In this document: piece by piece, positions 63,148-64,000 of the stretch
Position numbering within the stretch: position 1 is the first letter of the stretch
Layout of the letters: every line of letters begins with the position of its first letter
Assembly (NCBI RefSeq): GCF_902477725.1
Contig: NZ_CABSIF010000005.1
Location: 186,001-250,000, forward strand
Length of the DNA stretch: 64,000 nt
Source of the DNA: an uncultured Desulfovibrio sp.
Lineage (GTDB): Bacteria; Desulfobacterota; Desulfovibrionia; Desulfovibrionales; Desulfovibrionaceae
Direction of reading: 5' to 3'
Position numbers and translations under genes: made by a program
Notes under the pieces: model-generated
Told to the model about the DNA's origin: nothing
Database searches by the model: none
Seen by the model: the letters and a program-made list of their open reading frames with translations, nothing else

Positions 63148-63639
63148 TCAGGGAAGCTGCGGCGGTTGCGGCACCAAGGCCCGGTACGGGCCGCGCATGC
63201 TGTACACAAAGTTTGCCATGCGCGCATCGCCGCTGATCACGAGCATGAGCAAAAGCTTGGACTGCGCATCCTCGCGCACAATGCCGTAGCCCTTCACGCC
63301 CTTCTGCTCAAAAGTAAATTCCCACTGGCCATTGCTGCGAAAAACAGGCGTTGAACCCTGCAAGCGTTTGGCATTGCCCCTGGCGGCCTGCTCGGCCTCG
63401 CCAGCATTGGCAGGCCCCACAATAATGAGCGCAGAACTTTTGTGATCCTTCTGCCCCATCACAACCTGCACGGCTTCCTGCACCTTGGTGGGGCCATTCA
63501 CCACCACCCAGTCCGCGGGCAGATCAAGGCTGTAATATTTTGTTGTCAGGGGCGCGGCCTGCGCCTGCGCTGCAAGCAGAACCGTCAGCACAAGCAGGGG
63601 TAAACCCCGCATAACAAGCCGGATAAATTTCTGGGGCAT
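63148..63639 (-). CDS. Exported protein of unknown function
   Basis: A 163-residue protein with a signal peptide (GLPLLVLTVLLAAQAQA, cleavage after residue about 28). The mature part begins KYYSLDLPADWVVVNGP and resembles small periplasmic PsbP/DcrB-like stress or substrate-binding proteins in outline; the family is not certain. GGAG six bases before the ATG at 63639 decides the start over an upstream ATG. It is alone on the minus strand between the tRNA and a divergent membrane protein gene. Confidence 0.7.
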   Translation of the reverse strand: MPQKFIRLVMRGLPLLVLTVLLAAQAQAAPLTTKYYSLDLPADWVVVNGPTKVQEAVQVVMGQKDHKSSALIIVGPANAGEAEQAARGNAKRLQGSTPVFRSNGQWEFTFEQKGVKGYGIVREDAQSKLLLMLVISGDARMANFVYSMRGPYRALVPQPPQLP

Positions 63640-63805
63640 GGCAGTCTCCATTGCATTCCTAGGATGCCGGAGTGTACGGCTCTCCGGCTTGCCTGTCCAC
63701 ACGCCATGCTGCGGATACCTGGGCGGCGGATATCTGCGCGATAAGGACGCGCGCCCTCTTGCCGGAGAAGATTCATACCTGTAGTATGCGCGAGATGAGG
63801 ATAGT

Positions 63806-64000
63806 ATGCTGAAACTACGAGCACTGCGCGCCCGACTTTACGAAAATCGTTTTGAACTGCTCATGCTCTCGCTGTGGTGCGTGTTCATTCTGAACATCAT
63901 ATTTCCAGAAAACATCTACCGGGGCACGGCGCAGGCAATCTATCTGCCTATCCAGCTGCTTGCTGCTCTTGTACTTTTTGAGTTCAAACCGCGCATTCTG
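63806..64000 (+). CDS. Membrane protein, N-terminal part (truncated by window end)
   Basis: The frame from ATG 63806 (GAGGA upstream) runs to the window edge: 65 residues with a basic N-terminus and two membrane helices (LLMLSLWCVFILNIIF and AIYLPIQLLAALVLFEF). The two-helix start resembles bacterial ion-channel or related membrane proteins, but the diagnostic part is outside the window. Confidence 0.6.
   Translation, partial: MLKLRALRARLYENRFELLMLSLWCVFILNIIFPENIYRGTAQAIYLPIQLLAALVLFEFKPRIL

Overview
The window is a G+C-rich piece of a bacterial chromosome that reads as a sulfate-reducing deltaproteobacterium of the Desulfovibrio type. The pointers are gene content and order: cbpA-cbpM-clpB, a menaquinone (futalosine-type) UbiA prenyltransferase, DarP, a GldA-like dehydrogenase, an MdtABC-type efflux operon and a ferrosome-type metal cluster. 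The species cannot be fixed from sequence reading alone, but a gut or D. desulfuricans-like Desulfovibrio fits. Most genes are intact, tightly packed, and begin behind clear AAGGAG-type ribosome binding sites.

Region by region. 1-811: the tail of a possible gene, then about 600 bp with nothing recognisable. 812-9786: a pseudo-receiver/TPR protein, secA, a Gdx/SugE-type exporter, an Eis-like acetyltransferase, a PHP phosphoesterase divergent from trm112-like/yfcE/maf. 10340-12385: acs. 12704-17042: two divergent transcripts encoding a FeoA-like protein, small membrane proteins, HMA-like proteins without CxxC, and a P1B ATPase with an SCA motif; this matches the composition of ferrosome (fez) iron-storage-organelle operons. 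17120-19963: an aminotransferase and a PAS-GGDEF protein. 20051-31127 (minus strand): a seven-gene efflux operon (two BOF proteins, response regulator, histidine kinase, MdtA, MdtB, MdtC).

31332-48221 is a 17-kb phage-derived cluster: Lar-like zinc ribbon, S24 repressor, Mor-like activator, endolysin with an EF-hand, holin, DUF2730-like protein, terminase, portal, Bbp19-like, scaffold, BPP-1-like capsid, cement protein, adaptor, tail fibre and chaperone, nozzle, GNAT and an internal virion protein. No integrase, transposase or replication gene is visible. A short-tailed, integration-deficient head/tail/lysis cassette in a Desulfovibrio is a candidate for the gene transfer agent Dd1, or else a decayed prophage.

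48379-64000 returns to housekeeping: cbpA-cbpM-clpB (chaperones), a PchP-like periplasmic phosphatase, gldA-like dehydrogenase, murJ/sensor/ftsY on the minus strand, queF, then moaB/mogA-like, mqnP-like, darP and tRNA-Thr(GGT) on the plus strand, an exported protein and a membrane protein cut by the window end.
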